From Corynebacterium suranareeae (GTDB lineage: Bacteria; Actinomycetota; Actinomycetes; Mycobacteriales; Mycobacteriaceae): a DNA stretch of 64,000 bases. Under the pieces are notes generated by a model. That model made no database searches, had not been told where the DNA came from, and worked only from the letters and a program-made list of their open reading frames with translations. Below, one piece after another: positions 54,127-64,000 of this stretch. The position numbers were made by a program, and so were the translations under genes. Each line of letters begins with the position of its first letter. Positions within the stretch are counted from its first letter, which is position 1. The stretch lies in contig NZ_AP017369.1 of the NCBI RefSeq assembly GCF_002355155.1, forward strand, positions 3,224,001 through 3,288,000, in the 5' to 3' direction.

Positions 54127-57100
54127 CTAATTCTTCCGAGAAATCTCATCAATGCGGCGGCTCAGGTGAGCGCCGACTGTGCCGATTTCTGGTTCATCGA
54201 CAACTGCAAGGTGGTCGCCATGTAGCTGAATAATTTCCAGATCATCGACGATTCCGGACCATCCACCATCTTGATCAATCTTGGCATAGCTTGGTTCAAG
54301 TTCGATAGCTCCATCATGCATCCGTTCTGCACGGAACAGCATGACTGGTGCTTTCACGTTGGCCCAATCTGTAAAATTAAGTTTAGCCAGGATGCGGTTG
54401 TCCACAAAAGATGCACGCTGGTGTTCCAGCACTCCGGCGGACAGTCCATGTTCGGAGGCGTCGGTGTTGGTCAAGAACTCAGTCAGCATGGATAACATGC
54501 CGTCTTCACCAATGGTGTCGAGGATGTCAAAAGGAACTTCGAAATCTAGACCATACGTCTTCTTGGCAAACTCAGCGTACCGAGTCCAGCGAGCTCGAGT
54601 TTCCTCTGGCGTATCTGGAGCTGGTTCAGATGGTTGGGTTGTATCCAGCAGCGCCACGGTGGCGACCTCTACGTCTGTGCCAACCAGCTGGTGAGCGACC
54701 TCGAAAGCCACTGCTCCGCCGAAGCTCCAGCCACCCAACACTACTGGGAGACCGTCAGAGTACTGCTTGATGTCCTCTACATAGGCTGCGGCACGATCTT
54801 TCAGATCACCTTCCAAACGCTCCACACCGTAGACAGGAACATCTTCTGGAAGACGACGCATTAGCGGTTGGTAGACCACGGATGAGCCACCTGCTGGGTG
54901 GAACATGAACACTGCTGGTTTGGTGGAGCCTTCTTTGCGTTCACGCAGCACACGGATATTGCCTTGGACTTCAGTTTCCAAGCCTTCGCGCACCAGGTCA
55001 GACAAAGGTTCCAGGGTTTCGGCAGCCAGCACTTGTTCGGTTGTGATCTCAATGCCGGAACGTTCGGTAAGTCGTTCCGCGATTGCAGTTGCGGTGTCTA
55101 CATCGATGCTTGGCAAGGTGCTGGTCACACCCGCTGCAGCAGCACCAGTGAGGCCTGCCCAGGTGCCAAAGACCATGCGTTCCGACGCGTCTCGCGGCGC
55201 AACCCCAACGCCCTGCCCGTCTGCAGCCTTCTCTGGTTGCTTGGCTGGTGACTGCGGGGTGGCGTCGACAAGCGTCTCGGTGGAGCGCTCAGCGACAAGG
55301 TTTTCAACCATGATCACCACGTCGGCAACCGAAGCGTCGCGGAGAGCCTGGACCTGCAGCGGTGGGATCTGGAAGTCATTTTCGATGCGATTTTTAATGC
55401 GCATGCCCATGAGAGAATCCAGGCCGAGGTCAATCAAAGGGAGCTCGCGAGGCAGGTCATCAACGTCATAGCCCATTGCTTCGGAGACAATCGCGCGCAT
55501 GCGCTCTTCCACGGTTTCGGTGGCGGGATCCCAGCGGACTGCCTCAACATCTAACGGCAGATCGGAACGAGGATCAGGCTGGTCAGAGAAATCGTCGCCG
55601 AATTCTTTGTAGCCTTGTCCATCAAAAGCTGGAGCTGCAGCAAAACCGGGGTTGGCGGCAAAACCTTCGGCCACAAGCGTGCTGGTGTTGCCCACAATCT
55701 TGTACACCGCAAGGCTCAATCCGCCCAGGCTGCGGGTAACAATCGTGGTGATCTCGCCACTTGGTGGGAGCATATCGCGCTCATCAACGGCGTCCACTGA
55801 AGCGCCTGGGGTCACGGCCATGGCGGCAGCTTCCATGATGGCAACCGCAGATGGTGCGAGTTCAGCAGCGGTGGAAAACGCCACGGAATTATTAGGCAAG
55901 TTCACGCGGAAACCAGGCAGGTCCAACGACGCACCAGATGATGGGCGCGCAGAAGTCCAGAAACGCTGGTGCTTCCAGGTGATATGTGGTGGATCGATAA
56001 CTTCGCCGTCGCCGTAGAGGCCGGAGAAGTCAACGTTTTCACCATTGACATAAAGTTTTGCCATCAGATCACGAAGCGACTCAGCCTCTGGGACCTTACG
56101 CTTCAAGCTAAACAGCAACTGCGCATCAGGCTTACCCACGCTAAACGCGGTGTTCATCATGCCCATGAGAGCAACCGGGTTCGGGGAAATTTCCACCAAA
56201 GTGTTGTGTCCGGCAGCAAACGCCGCTTCGGTGGCGTCTTGGAAATACACTGACTGACGAGTACAACGCAGCATGTAATCCGCATCGTGCACCACGGAAC
56301 CGACCGGGTAAGTAACGCCCTTATCCACAGAGCTAAACAGCGGGATCTGCAGCGGAAGTGGCTCAATGCCAGCGATTTCACCAGCAAGTTCACCCAAGAG
56401 CGGCTCCACAGCAGAGGTATGTCCAGCGCCCTTCACGTTGAGCAAACGAGCAAACTTGGACTCAGCTTCCAGCTTCTCTACAAACTGAACCACCGCATCA
56501 CGAGGCCCACCCACGGTAGTCATGCCCGGACCTGCGTAAACAGCTGGCTCAATGCCCTTGTACTCAGGGTTTTCCTCAATGAACTTATCCAGGTCCGCAG
56601 CAGCGAATTCCACCACGGCCATGGCACCAAGCTGATCCTCTGGGAGGGATTTCTCGCCCTCACCCATCAGTCGGGAGCGGTGGCTTGCGATCAGCATCGT
56701 GTCACGATCACTCAGGCCACCCGCTGCATAAGCCGCAGCGATCTCACCCATGGACATACCCATGACAGCAGCCGGCTTGATGCCGAAACTTGCCAGCAAA
56801 TCAGTCAAAGCGATCTGAATTGCGGTGATAGCAACCTGCGCGGTCTCGGTGTCATAAGTCTGCTCATCATCCAAAACCAGTTCCATGATGGACCAGCCGG
56901 ACTCAAATTTGACCATTTCATCGAGCTCTTCGATGCGCTCACGGAACTGCGAAGAAATGGAGCACAGTTCTTTAATCATGAGGCGGTGCTGTGAACCAAA
57001 GCCCGAGTACACAAATACAGGGCCGTTGGTGGCTGGTGAATCAGCGGCGGAAATACCAACGCTGACCTTGCCTTCTGCCACCTGGCGCAAACGCTTGACG

Positions 57101-58932
57101 GCTTCCTCAACGGTGCTGGCAAGCACCACCGCACGGGAGCGGCCATGGTTGCGCCCGGTCAGCGCGCGGGCCACTGGAGTCAGGTCTTCATCTTTGCGGC
57201 CCTCCAAGAAGTCCGCCAAATCAGCAGCTGCTTGTCGACGCCTGGAAGGCAGGTGCCCCGACACCGGCAAAGCTACCTGCGGGTCAGGAAGCTGCGCAGC
57301 CTTTTGCCCACGAGTTTCATAGTCTTCTGCGTTGAACTCAGAGATCACCACGTGCGCGTTAGTTCCACCGAAACCAAACGCAGACACACCCGCAACAGCA
57401 TGACCGTTGTATTCAGGCCATTCGCGTGGATCCTCCACGACTTCCAAACGCTCAGCATCAAAATCGATATAGCGATTCGGTCCCGCAAAATTCACGGTAG
57501 GAGGAAGCGTCTTGTGCTGCAAGGACAGCAACACCTTGATCACACCAGCAATACCGGCTGCAGACTCGGTGTGTCCAAAGTTAGATTTCGCAGATCCTAA
57601 AAGAGTTGGGGTTGAGGCATCGCGACCATAGCCAAGCACTGCACCAAGAGCAGTTGCTTCAATTGGGTCACCCAAAATGGTTCCGGTGCCATGGGCCTCA
57701 ACATAATCCACAGTGGTCGGATCAACCTGGGCATCAACATATGCACGCTGCAGCACATCAACCTGCGCATCGGGGTTTGGTGCAGTCAAGCCATTGGAGT
57801 GACCATCGGAGTTCACTGCAGAACCCTTGATCACGCCGATGATGTTGTCGCCATCGCGGATCGCATCATCCACGCGCTTAAGCACAATGACACCCGCACC
57901 ATCAGAACGCACAAAACCATCAGCATCATCAGAAAAAGCGTGGATCTTGCCAGTTGGGCTAATCACACCAAGCTCAGCAAAAGCAGTGGTGACAAAAGGA
58001 GATGCCAAAATATTGACGCCACCAGCAATAGCATGATCCGCTTCACCATTACGCAGCGCACGCACAGCCTGGTGCACTGCAACGAGAGAAGAAGAACACG
58101 CAGTATCCACATTGACCGAAGGGCCACGGAAATCGAAAGCGTAGTTGATGCGGTTTGCCACAATCGCGCTCGAGGTACCAGTCAAAGCATAAGGGTGTGC
58201 TTCTGCTGGATCAGCAGCGATCATCATTCCGTAGTCATTGTTGGACGAACCCATGAACACACCCACTGATTCACCGCGAAGAGTATTCGGTGCAATGCGA
58301 GCATTTTCCAAGGCTTCCCAAGTCAGCTCCAGCAAAATGCGCTGCTGCGGATCCATGTTGGCTGCCTCCAAAGGTGACAAACCAAAGAACTCAGCATCGA
58401 AGCTGGCAATATCCGACAAGTAGCCACCGATGGTAGAAAACTCTTCCATCTTCCGCGACATAACCTCATCGCCGGAATACTCAGACCAACGACCAATCGG
58501 CAGATCCGAAATGCCATCACGGCCCTCAATGAGCAGCTTCCACATTTCATCCAAGTTCTCTGCACCTGGGTAACGAGCCGACATACCCACCACAGCAATA
58601 TCGTGAGAGCCCGGCGAATCGCTCACCGCAGAGAAATTAAGCTCACGCTGGGCATGCGCACGACGTGGCTCGCCATCCACAAGACGCTGCGCCAAACCGC
58701 GAATCGTTGGATACTCATACGCGATTGTGGCATCCAACGTGGTGTCCAGCAGGTTTTCTAACTCACCAGAAAGCACAACAACATCACGAGAGGAGAGGCC
58801 AAAGGTCTCCATTGCTTTGTCATCCGTTACCTCTTCCACCGGAAGACCAGTGGTACGGACAACCCAATCACGGAGCCAGGTGCGAACCTGTTCAACGGTC
58901 ATCTTCTGATCCGACGATTGGCTCTGTTCCAT
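54127..58932 (-). CDS. pks13: Condensing polyketide synthase Pks13
   Basis: A 1601-residue multidomain enzyme. N-terminal carrier domain (about 10-90; FGLSSRDVVVLSGELE with its phosphopantetheine Ser). Ketosynthase (about 113-535; VDTACSSSLVAVHQAVRAL with the active Cys, then EAHGTGTILGDP and NFGHTESAAG). Acyltransferase (about 640-960; VMGMSMGEIAAAYAAGG, Met in the place of the usual His of GHSxG). C-terminal carrier (about 1170-1240; LGLDSLMGMRIKNRI). Thioesterase (about 1340-1600; VVLGGWSFGGAVAFEV). It joins the FadD32-activated fatty acid and the carboxylated acyl chain, and loads the product onto trehalose. First gene of pks13-accD4. Confidence 0.95.
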   Translation of the reverse strand: MEQSQSSDQKMTVEQVRTWLRDWVVRTTGLPVEEVTDDKAMETFGLSSRDVVVLSGELENLLDTTLDATIAYEYPTIRGLAQRLVDGEPRRAHAQRELNFSAVSDSPGSHDIAVVGMSARYPGAENLDEMWKLLIEGRDGISDLPIGRWSEYSGDEVMSRKMEEFSTIGGYLSDIASFDAEFFGLSPLEAANMDPQQRILLELTWEALENARIAPNTLRGESVGVFMGSSNNDYGMMIAADPAEAHPYALTGTSSAIVANRINYAFDFRGPSVNVDTACSSSLVAVHQAVRALRNGEADHAIAGGVNILASPFVTTAFAELGVISPTGKIHAFSDDADGFVRSDGAGVIVLKRVDDAIRDGDNIIGVIKGSAVNSDGHSNGLTAPNPDAQVDVLQRAYVDAQVDPTTVDYVEAHGTGTILGDPIEATALGAVLGYGRDASTPTLLGSAKSNFGHTESAAGIAGVIKVLLSLQHKTLPPTVNFAGPNRYIDFDAERLEVVEDPREWPEYNGHAVAGVSAFGFGGTNAHVVISEFNAEDYETRGQKAAQLPDPQVALPVSGHLPSRRRQAAADLADFLEGRKDEDLTPVARALTGRNHGRSRAVVLASTVEEAVKRLRQVAEGKVSVGISAADSPATNGPVFVYSGFGSQHRLMIKELCSISSQFRERIEELDEMVKFESGWSIMELVLDDEQTYDTETAQVAITAIQIALTDLLASFGIKPAAVMGMSMGEIAAAYAAGGLSDRDTMLIASHRSRLMGEGEKSLPEDQLGAMAVVEFAAADLDKFIEENPEYKGIEPAVYAGPGMTTVGGPRDAVVQFVEKLEAESKFARLLNVKGAGHTSAVEPLLGELAGEIAGIEPLPLQIPLFSSVDKGVTYPVGSVVHDADYMLRCTRQSVYFQDATEAAFAAGHNTLVEISPNPVALMGMMNTAFSVGKPDAQLLFSLKRKVPEAESLRDLMAKLYVNGENVDFSGLYGDGEVIDPPHITWKHQRFWTSARPSSGASLDLPGFRVNLPNNSVAFSTAAELAPSAVAIMEAAAMAVTPGASVDAVDERDMLPPSGEITTIVTRSLGGLSLAVYKIVGNTSTLVAEGFAANPGFAAAPAFDGQGYKEFGDDFSDQPDPRSDLPLDVEAVRWDPATETVEERMRAIVSEAMGYDVDDLPRELPLIDLGLDSLMGMRIKNRIENDFQIPPLQVQALRDASVADVVIMVENLVAERSTETLVDATPQSPAKQPEKAADGQGVGVAPRDASERMVFGTWAGLTGAAAAGVTSTLPSIDVDTATAIAERLTERSGIEITTEQVLAAETLEPLSDLVREGLETEVQGNIRVLRERKEGSTKPAVFMFHPAGGSSVVYQPLMRRLPEDVPVYGVERLEGDLKDRAAAYVEDIKQYSDGLPVVLGGWSFGGAVAFEVAHQLVGTDVEVATVALLDTTQPSEPAPDTPEETRARWTRYAEFAKKTYGLDFEVPFDILDTIGEDGMLSMLTEFLTNTDASEHGLSAGVLEHQRASFVDNRILAKLNFTDWANVKAPVMLFRAERMHDGAIELEPSYAKIDQDGGWSGIVDDLEIIQLHGDHLAVVDEPEIGTVGAHLSRRIDEISRKN

Positions 58933-59187
58933 ATTTGGCCTCAGCCTTTCAGCTCGATTACTAATTAAACTTAAAAAAATCTTTGCTATTCAACCTAAAA
59001 AGATAAGAAGAATAGACATCCAGACGTTTATCGCTCAATCGCAGAAGAGTGTTTCATCCCCAGCTCAGGAGCCATATTTCCTAGAATTTTGAGCACTTTA
59101 ATTGCACTCACTGTTAACTGCAATAGTTTACAAGGCTAAAGGCCACGATGGAATTTACCTAAGTGCGCGACAGGCACTAAGGGAATA

Positions 59188-59465
59188 AATGTGCGAATAT
59201 CCACCACAAACCAACGGATTTTTGTGTTTTGTGGTGAGGATTCTCGCTGGGCAACCTTCAAAGTGCAAATTTTTGACCGATTTGAAAGACCGGGGGCCCG
59301 TTTGTGGTGAGTACTTGATCAGCAAACTTTCAGGTTTCACTTCCACCCCATCAGCCCCAAAATTAACAACGCTCAGAATCGCCCTCAAGCGACCAAACCA
59401 GCCCCACCCAAGCAAAGACCCATCCGGGAAACTTCGACCTCTTAAATCGCCTTCTACGGACTCCC
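59188..59465 (+). repeat. Intergenic repeat A, copy A4
   Basis: GTGCGAATATCCACCACAAA at 59190, TTTGTGGTGAGTACTTGATC near 59312, GCAAACTTTCAGGTTTCACT near 59322, CGCTCAGAATCGCCCTCAAGC near 59371, CATCCGGGAAACTTCGACC near 59422 and TTAAATCGCCTTCTAC near 59443 are family blocks. It sits between pks13 and the fadD32 terminator. The frame at 59155-59511 inside it is not a gene. The 58933-59187 part is the pks13 promoter zone. Confidence 0.7.
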
Positions 59466-59469
59466 GAAA

Positions 59470-59506
59470 TTTAAAACCCCCGATGGATTCCATCGGGGGT
59501 TTTAAA
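59470..59506. terminator. Terminator of fadD32 (near-perfect palindrome)
   Basis: TTTAAAACCCCCGATGGA (59470-59487) mirrors TCCATCGGGGGTTTTAAA (59489-59506) around one central base, with T-rich ends on both strands. It lies 9 bases after the fadD32 stop codon. Confidence 0.9.
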
Positions 59507-59514
59507 TCCAAGAT

Positions 59515-61371
59515 CTAGTTAGCTTGTTCTTGGATGTAGTTGCGCTGGTTAACGCGTCGTGCGATCTTTCCGGAAGAAGAACGCGCGATCTCATCTGGCG
59601 CAACGATGCGGATTTCTTCTGGAACCACACCGTGTGCAGAACCTACTGCAGAACGGATTGCTTCTTCAGCTGCTGCATCGTCGGCTTCGTTTGCGGTGTT
59701 GTCACGTTCAGCCAGGATGATGAGCTTTTCGATGTCATCGCCAGGAACTGCGAATGCTGCGACAGAATCTGCACGGATGTGAGAGGACGCCGCTTGGACG
59801 GTGTATTCGATGTCCTGTGGGTAGTGGTTACGACCTGCAACAACAATGAGGTCCTTCAGGCGTCCGGTGATGTAGAGCTCGTTATCTACAATCACGCCGA
59901 GGTCGCCGGTGGCCATCCAGTAGTTGTCGTCGGCTGCACCTTCTGCGCGGGAGTTTTCAGCAAGGCGGCTCTTTAGACGGTTGCGGAAAGTTTCTGCGGT
60001 GTCTTCTTCTCGGTCAAGGTAGCCGGCTGCGGTGTTTTCACCGTGGGTCCAGATTTCACCGATTTGGCCGTCTTCCAGCTCGGATCCGGTGTCTGGATCG
60101 ACAATGACCAGCTGCTGTGGCACAACGACCTGGCCGTTAGACACGAATGCCACGGCCTTTTCACTTCCCTTTTCTACCAGTTCAACGCGGTTTTCAGCCA
60201 GCGCTTCACGGTCGAAGTAGGAAATCAGTGGGCGGTTTTCGGTCTGTGGGGTAGAGACCAGCAGGGATGCTTCTGCAAGACCATAGGAAGGACGCAGAGT
60301 TTGTACCGGGAGACCATATGGTTCAAAAGCTTCACGGAAGGTGGTCAGTGCCTTTTCGGTCACTGGCTCTGAACCAATGATGATGGCATCCAGTGCGGAG
60401 AGATCCAGGGTCTCGCCTTCTGCTGGTTTTGCGTAACGTGCTGCAAGCTCAAGGGCGAAGTTGGGGACAACGGTGTAGACGTTGACGTCACCTTCACGGC
60501 GGTTAAGCTGCTTGATCCAGCGGGATGGCTGCTGCACGAAGTCACGTGGGTTCATGAACTCGTTGTCCAAACCAAGCATGGTGACAAACGCTGCCAGGAT
60601 AATGCCCATATCGTGGTGCAGTGGAAGCCAAGACACCAAGCGCAGAGGTGTCTTAAGCTGTGCACCTCTGAAGATCTGCAGCACGTTGGTAAGGATGGAG
60701 CGGTTGGTCAGCACAACACCGGCTGGGGTTCGGGTGGAGCCAGAGGTGTACTGCAAGAAAGCAGTGAGATCGATTGGTGCGGATTGACGCAGCGCAGCCA
60801 AACGACGACCGGCTTCAGTCAGCATGGGGTTCTCATAAGATTCCGCCAAAGAATCAGGCAAGGAATCTACGGAAAGGATGCGAGGGCGTTCGGCTGCTGG
60901 CAGGTTGGAAAAGTGCTTGCGCACCGCACCTGCGGATTTAGCATTAGTTAGGACAACTACTGGTTCGCTGTCTGCGAAAACTGCGTTGAGGTGATCGGCG
61001 TGGCCTGGCTCATTTGGGTCATAAAGTGGCACGGGAACCATGCCTGCGTAGATCGCGCCAAGGAAGCTGAAAATGTATTCCGGGCTGTTGTTTGCCAAGA
61101 TTGCTGCGCGATCACCAATGGTGGCTACCTGCTGCAAACGGCCTGCAACTGCCTTGATGCGGGTATCAATTTCATTGCGGGTGTATTCAATCAGCTTGCC
61201 GTCACGGTTTTCGGAGAAGTCCCAGAAATGCATACGTGGTTCATCTCCGCCGCCTTCTGCGATGTCAGCCTGGTACATGAACTCGCCCATGGCTGCCAAA
61301 GTAAGGAATGGAGGAAGGTTGATTTCTCCATTTTCGTCGAAAAATGAACCAATAGCTTTATCTAAATCCAT
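59515..61371 (-). CDS. fadD32: Long-chain fatty acid-AMP ligase FadD32
   Basis: A 618-residue fatty acyl-AMP ligase starting at ATG 61371 (AGAGGGG upstream). The open frame to 61566 is not used. LTAFLQYTSGSTRTPAGVVLTNRSI (about 195-220) is the AMP-binding P-loop; WLPLHHDMGIIL, LRPSYGLAEASLLVSTP (about 350), GEIWTHGENTAAGYLDREE, YWMATGDLGVIVDNELYITGRLKDLIVVAGRNHYPQDIE (about 480-520) and SSSGKIARRV (catalytic Lys) follow. It activates the mero-chain fatty acid as acyl-AMP and loads Pks13's N-terminal carrier. Also called fadD2 in C. glutamicum. It has its own terminator. Confidence 0.94.
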   Translation of the reverse strand: MDLDKAIGSFFDENGEINLPPFLTLAAMGEFMYQADIAEGGGDEPRMHFWDFSENRDGKLIEYTRNEIDTRIKAVAGRLQQVATIGDRAAILANNSPEYIFSFLGAIYAGMVPVPLYDPNEPGHADHLNAVFADSEPVVVLTNAKSAGAVRKHFSNLPAAERPRILSVDSLPDSLAESYENPMLTEAGRRLAALRQSAPIDLTAFLQYTSGSTRTPAGVVLTNRSILTNVLQIFRGAQLKTPLRLVSWLPLHHDMGIILAAFVTMLGLDNEFMNPRDFVQQPSRWIKQLNRREGDVNVYTVVPNFALELAARYAKPAEGETLDLSALDAIIIGSEPVTEKALTTFREAFEPYGLPVQTLRPSYGLAEASLLVSTPQTENRPLISYFDREALAENRVELVEKGSEKAVAFVSNGQVVVPQQLVIVDPDTGSELEDGQIGEIWTHGENTAAGYLDREEDTAETFRNRLKSRLAENSRAEGAADDNYWMATGDLGVIVDNELYITGRLKDLIVVAGRNHYPQDIEYTVQAASSHIRADSVAAFAVPGDDIEKLIILAERDNTANEADDAAAEEAIRSAVGSAHGVVPEEIRIVAPDEIARSSSGKIARRVNQRNYIQEQAN

Positions 61372-61523
61372 GTGAACCCCTCTTAAAATCTGTTTATGAC
61401 TATTGTGATCATCGCCGAAGATGAACATTTCATTACTTTTGCAAACTAACACTACTTGAGTGGGTGCCTGTTCCTTAACCCAAGATCGCGCCGGGGAGGG
61501 GCGCGTCGACAAGCAAAAAATCT

Positions 61524-62453
61524 TTAACCGTTGTCGATGAGGTTTGTTGCCCAATCTACAATCCACGCGTTGGTGGTTGTGCCTGGGAAAACGTCCGGGT
61601 TGGTGGCGTATTGCGCGTGCACGCCATTGGCGGCAACCATGGCCATGGCGCGGTCAAGCGCGTTGCCGACGTTGACGGGGGCGTCACAAATCGCATCGTT
61701 GGGGGCGCAGATATCTTGCACGCGATCGTTAAGTTCGCCGAAGCCGCCCACACGGCCTCCGCGCATGGTCGCACCTGGAACGATGGGCTGAACCAGCAGG
61801 TTGAGGGGCTGCAACGCAACCTCCGCGCCAATACCGTTAACGAAAGTGCCTGGGAACTGGCCCACACCAGGCTCCCTGCGGCCATCAGCAACCAGGGCGA
61901 CACCCCTGATGCTGTCAGCCGGAATGGCTCCTTGCCCCGAACCGATCTGCGCTGCCACATCGCCTGCAATGACCGCACCCTGGGAGAAACCGACGATGAT
62001 GAACTCAGTTGCCGGGCAGTCGCGGTGCATGCTGACAAGCTCACTGGTCATCTTCGACAGACCCTCGTTGCGCGAATCGTCATACGTCATCTCATTTTGT
62101 GAGTTGATGTTGCGGAACTGCGCGGTGTACGGCAGCGTCCACACCTTGACGTCGTCAGCAGAATAGCGCTCCTGCAGTGGCTGCGTGATGGTCAACATGA
62201 ACGACAACGGATTGGCAGTTGGGTTGATCGGATCATCATTAGCAGCCGATTCCCACGTGCCCGGCGCGGACAGGAACTCAACGTCCGGGCACCAATCAGG
62301 TTGAGCTGGTGGCTCCGTTGTTTCAGTTCCGGTTGGTTCGCCTGGTTTACCAATGAAATCGGAATCATCGGATGTGTTCACATACTGCACCACGCCCACG
62401 CCAATTAAGACGAGGACAATAAGTACAGCAATAACGGTGATGGTTTTCCTCAT
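61524..62453 (-). CDS. Cutinase-like secreted lipase, Rv3802c-type
   Basis: A 309-residue alpha/beta hydrolase. A signal-anchor helix (about 5-27) precedes PDWCPDVEFLSAPGTWES. FIIVGFSQGAVIAGDVAAQIG (about 150-170) is the nucleophile elbow GFSQG. Cys residues in DWCPDV, DICAPND and AICDAP suit the cutinase disulfides, and DAPVNVGNALDRAM to HAQYA near 280 places the Asp/His. Mycobacterial Rv3802c is an essential envelope thioesterase/phospholipase in the same neighbourhood. The ElrF gene lies 3 bases upstream and the cop1 gene before that, one transcription unit. Confidence 0.87.
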   Translation of the reverse strand: MRKTITVIAVLIVLVLIGVGVVQYVNTSDDSDFIGKPGEPTGTETTEPPAQPDWCPDVEFLSAPGTWESAANDDPINPTANPLSFMLTITQPLQERYSADDVKVWTLPYTAQFRNINSQNEMTYDDSRNEGLSKMTSELVSMHRDCPATEFIIVGFSQGAVIAGDVAAQIGSGQGAIPADSIRGVALVADGRREPGVGQFPGTFVNGIGAEVALQPLNLLVQPIVPGATMRGGRVGGFGELNDRVQDICAPNDAICDAPVNVGNALDRAMAMVAANGVHAQYATNPDVFPGTTTNAWIVDWATNLIDNG

Positions 62454-62456
62454 CGG

Positions 62457-62957
62457 TTAACAATACGTCCGATCTGCCGATTCCTTCAGCAGCGTAGAAA
62501 TCTCCGCTGCCTGTTCTTCCTGCACGCTGGTGCGTCCCTGCACGATAAGTTGGCCCGCAACTGCATCAACGGTGACATTTTCGTCCTTGTTTTCAGAATT
62601 GCAATAATTCTGCGCGGTTGCGATCAGCTGATCTTCCACACCAGAGACGTCAATGTTTTTATCTGTTAGCTCATCCAGGAACGCTTGTGCCTCCGCGCTG
62701 CGTTCCACCGTCGCCTCGGGCAGGCCGTCGATTTCCTCGGCTGCGCCGTCCCGGGCTGTGCTTCCATTGCTTTGCGACGCCTGACCGCTTCGTTCCGACG
62801 TCCTTTCGGTACTGCTAGACCCGGAGGATTGCTCCTCAGTGGGCACTGTGCCGGTGGCATTACCGGTGGTGTCGTCACCTTCCACAGTGACGCCACCGCA
62901 TGCGGCAAGACTGACACTCAGCAGTGCAGCTGCAAGGGTTGCTAGGATGCGCTTCAC
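62457..62957 (-). CDS. elrF: Envelope lipid regulation lipoprotein, ElrF-type
   Basis: A 166-residue lipoprotein. KRILATLAAALLSVSLAACGG is a signal with lipobox LAAC (Cys about 19). A Ser/Thr/Glu linker (about 25-75) precedes a compact C-terminal domain (about 80-166) with two Cys (NYCNSENK, DRTYC). In C. glutamicum the gene between the Cop1-type mycolyltransferase and the cutinase-like gene is elrF, implicated in envelope lipid composition; the match is by position, size and lipoprotein nature. Gaps to both neighbours are 2-3 bases, so expression is joint. Confidence 0.8.
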   Translation of the reverse strand: MKRILATLAAALLSVSLAACGGVTVEGDDTTGNATGTVPTEEQSSGSSSTERTSERSGQASQSNGSTARDGAAEEIDGLPEATVERSAEAQAFLDELTDKNIDVSGVEDQLIATAQNYCNSENKDENVTVDAVAGQLIVQGRTSVQEEQAAEISTLLKESADRTYC

Positions 62958-62959
62958 TA

Positions 62960-64000
62960 TTAGCGAGACTCCTCAATTCGGCCGTTGACCTGACGGATGG
63001 TGCCGTGCTCAAAATCAATGGTTTGTCCGCCAGCGGTGATTGCTGACTGATCAGAGGTTGGGAAACCGTATTCGCCCTGCTCCCAGCCCTTAGCGCCCCA
63101 CGCGTTAAAGATATCGCCGTGCAGAATCACGTGCGCGCCGGTGTTTGCAGACCAGTAAACGTTGCCCTTTTCAAATTCCTGGAAAGCGCCACCGTTGATC
63201 AGCTTCTCGTTGCCGGTTGGGAAACCAAGCTTTTCGAAGATGCCCTCTTCTGCATACTTCTTGGAGATCTCTCCACGCACCCAGTAGGACTGGTTGTTGG
63301 ACGTGCGGAAGACGTAACCGCCCTGGAACTGCTGGCGCAGGCCACCGTTGTACTCAAGTGCTGCACCAGTTGGGTAGCCCAAGCTGCCCTTCTCATAATC
63401 CTGGGTGCCCCATGCGGCGATCATATCGCCAGGGATTTCCCATGGGCCGGTCTGTGCGGTCCAGTAGATGGAGCCATGCTCAAAGGTGACGTAGCGACCA
63501 TTTCCATCTGGAGTGGTCAGCTCATTAGAGGTTGGGAAGCCCAGCCAAGAATCAGGTCCACCGAGCTCAGAGTAACGAGCATTGATGCGTCCAACCAGGC
63601 CATGTGCACCGGTGTTTGCGGACCAGTATGCGCGACCGTTAGCAAAGTCCTGGGCCTTGCCAGATGCAGCATCGTACTCGTTGGTCAAGCAGGTGCCCAT
63701 GAAACCAGAAGCAACGGCCTCGGCAATAGCTCCAACAGGTGCGCACTCGGTACCGCGATCCTCGGTAGTCATGCCAAGTGCATTAGCGATGTGAGGGAAC
63801 GCCTGAGTCATCTCAAATTGCCAGTACTCCCATGAGTGCACACCAGATGGGCGGAAGCTGGAAATAACATCCACGCCAGCCTGACCCGCGGCGTTAACGA
63901 AGGTCTGGGAGGTCATACGGGAGATAACTTCCAGGCCAACACCTGCCGCATTAGCAGGCCCAATGGCTACAGAACCCTCTTTACCGAAGTCGTCTGCACC
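62960..64000 (-). CDS. cop1: Cop1/CmytA-type mycolyltransferase with C-terminal LGFP repeats (5' end outside window)
   Basis: About 346 C-terminal residues are in the window; the frame is open at the right edge. The upstream part ends the antigen-85-like esterase fold ([43 protein letters not shown], where the His is the catalytic one). A Cys pair and then about four LGFP repeats follow (about 55 residues each): [41 protein letters not shown] and [14 protein letters not shown], each followed by an aromatic [17 protein letters not shown] strand. LGFP repeats bind arabinogalactan. Cop1 (PS1) transfers corynomycolate between trehalose and arabinogalactan. Confidence 0.93.
   Translation of the reverse strand, partial: GADDFGKEGSVAIGPANAAGVGLEVISRMTSQTFVNAAGQAGVDVISSFRPSGVHSWEYWQFEMTQAFPHIANALGMTTEDRGTECAPVGAIAEAVASGFMGTCLTNEYDAASGKAQDFANGRAYWSANTGAHGLVGRINARYSELGGPDSWLGFPTSNELTTPDGNGRYVTFEHGSIYWTAQTGPWEIPGDMIAAWGTQDYEKGSLGYPTGAALEYNGGLRQQFQGGYVFRTSNNQSYWVRGEISKKYAEEGIFEKLGFPTGNEKLINGGAFQEFEKGNVYWSANTGAHVILHGDIFNAWGAKGWEQGEYGFPTSDQSAITAGGQTIDFEHGTIRQVNGRIEESR

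Noticed and set aside
59155-59518. Frames of 118 (minus) and 109 (plus) codons between pks13 and fadD32
   Set aside because: Both read through repeat A4 and the palindromic terminator; the start and end of each protein mirror the palindrome. No ribosome site.

Overview
The window is about 64 kb of a Corynebacterium chromosome, almost certainly C. glutamicum or a very close relative. The evidence is gene content: Pks13, FadD32 and AccD4 for corynomycolate synthesis, an MmpL/CmpL transporter, a Cop1-type mycolyltransferase with LGFP repeats, HtaD, DtxR-like boxes and GTP-type PEP carboxykinase. Gene order from about 30.9 to 51.8 kb also follows the M. tuberculosis Rv0236c-Rv0204c segment. No transposase, rRNA or CRISPR was seen.

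Layout. 0-10.6 kb: end of a cytochrome b561-like gene, an ECF vitamin-type transporter (S, T and a fused, asymmetric A subunit), a nitroreductase, a nucleoside hydrolase, an AT-rich decayed patch with a tiny secreted-peptide gene, an SPFH / ribbon-helix-helix / tag operon behind a palindromic operator, and flavohemoglobin. 10.9-22.2 kb: DUF1707 and F420-reductase-like genes, a beta-glucoside PTS operon (bglF-bglA-bglG) with a textbook BglG antitermination leader, a DtxR-type siderophore ABC transporter and alaT. 22.6-31 kb: YibE/F-like protein, UDP-glucose dehydrogenase, dcd, tRNA-Gly(CCC), htaD, a VanW protein, NagA2-type glucosaminidase and a universal stress protein.

31-64 kb is a cell-envelope locus: AftD-like arabinosyltransferase, TmaT-type acyltransferase, a DUF3068 lipomannan-maturation protein, a GT-C-like membrane protein, a GT4 glycosyltransferase, MtrP-type methyltransferase, pck, a TDT carrier, trmB, an NYN protein, CmpL4-type MmpL, a UPF0104 flippase-like protein, DUF3054, then accD4-pks13-fadD32-lipase-elrF-cop1. 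These genes make, modify, export and attach trehalose corynomycolates. A toxin-antitoxin-like pair (ImmA/IrrE plus DUF4411 PIN) sits inside this locus between two copies of a repeat.

The most unusual features are non-coding. (1) The 10-mer GTCGANAAGC occurs at least 24 times where about 0.5 is expected. (2) Modular intergenic repeats (called A, B, C and D here) recur in fixed order, and the C hairpins show compensatory changes between copies. (3) One C-A unit lies between two 80-base copies of a gene's 3' end. (4) Two small genes, of 26 and 43 codons, are supported by ribosome binding sites and context. All counts and alignments were made by eye.
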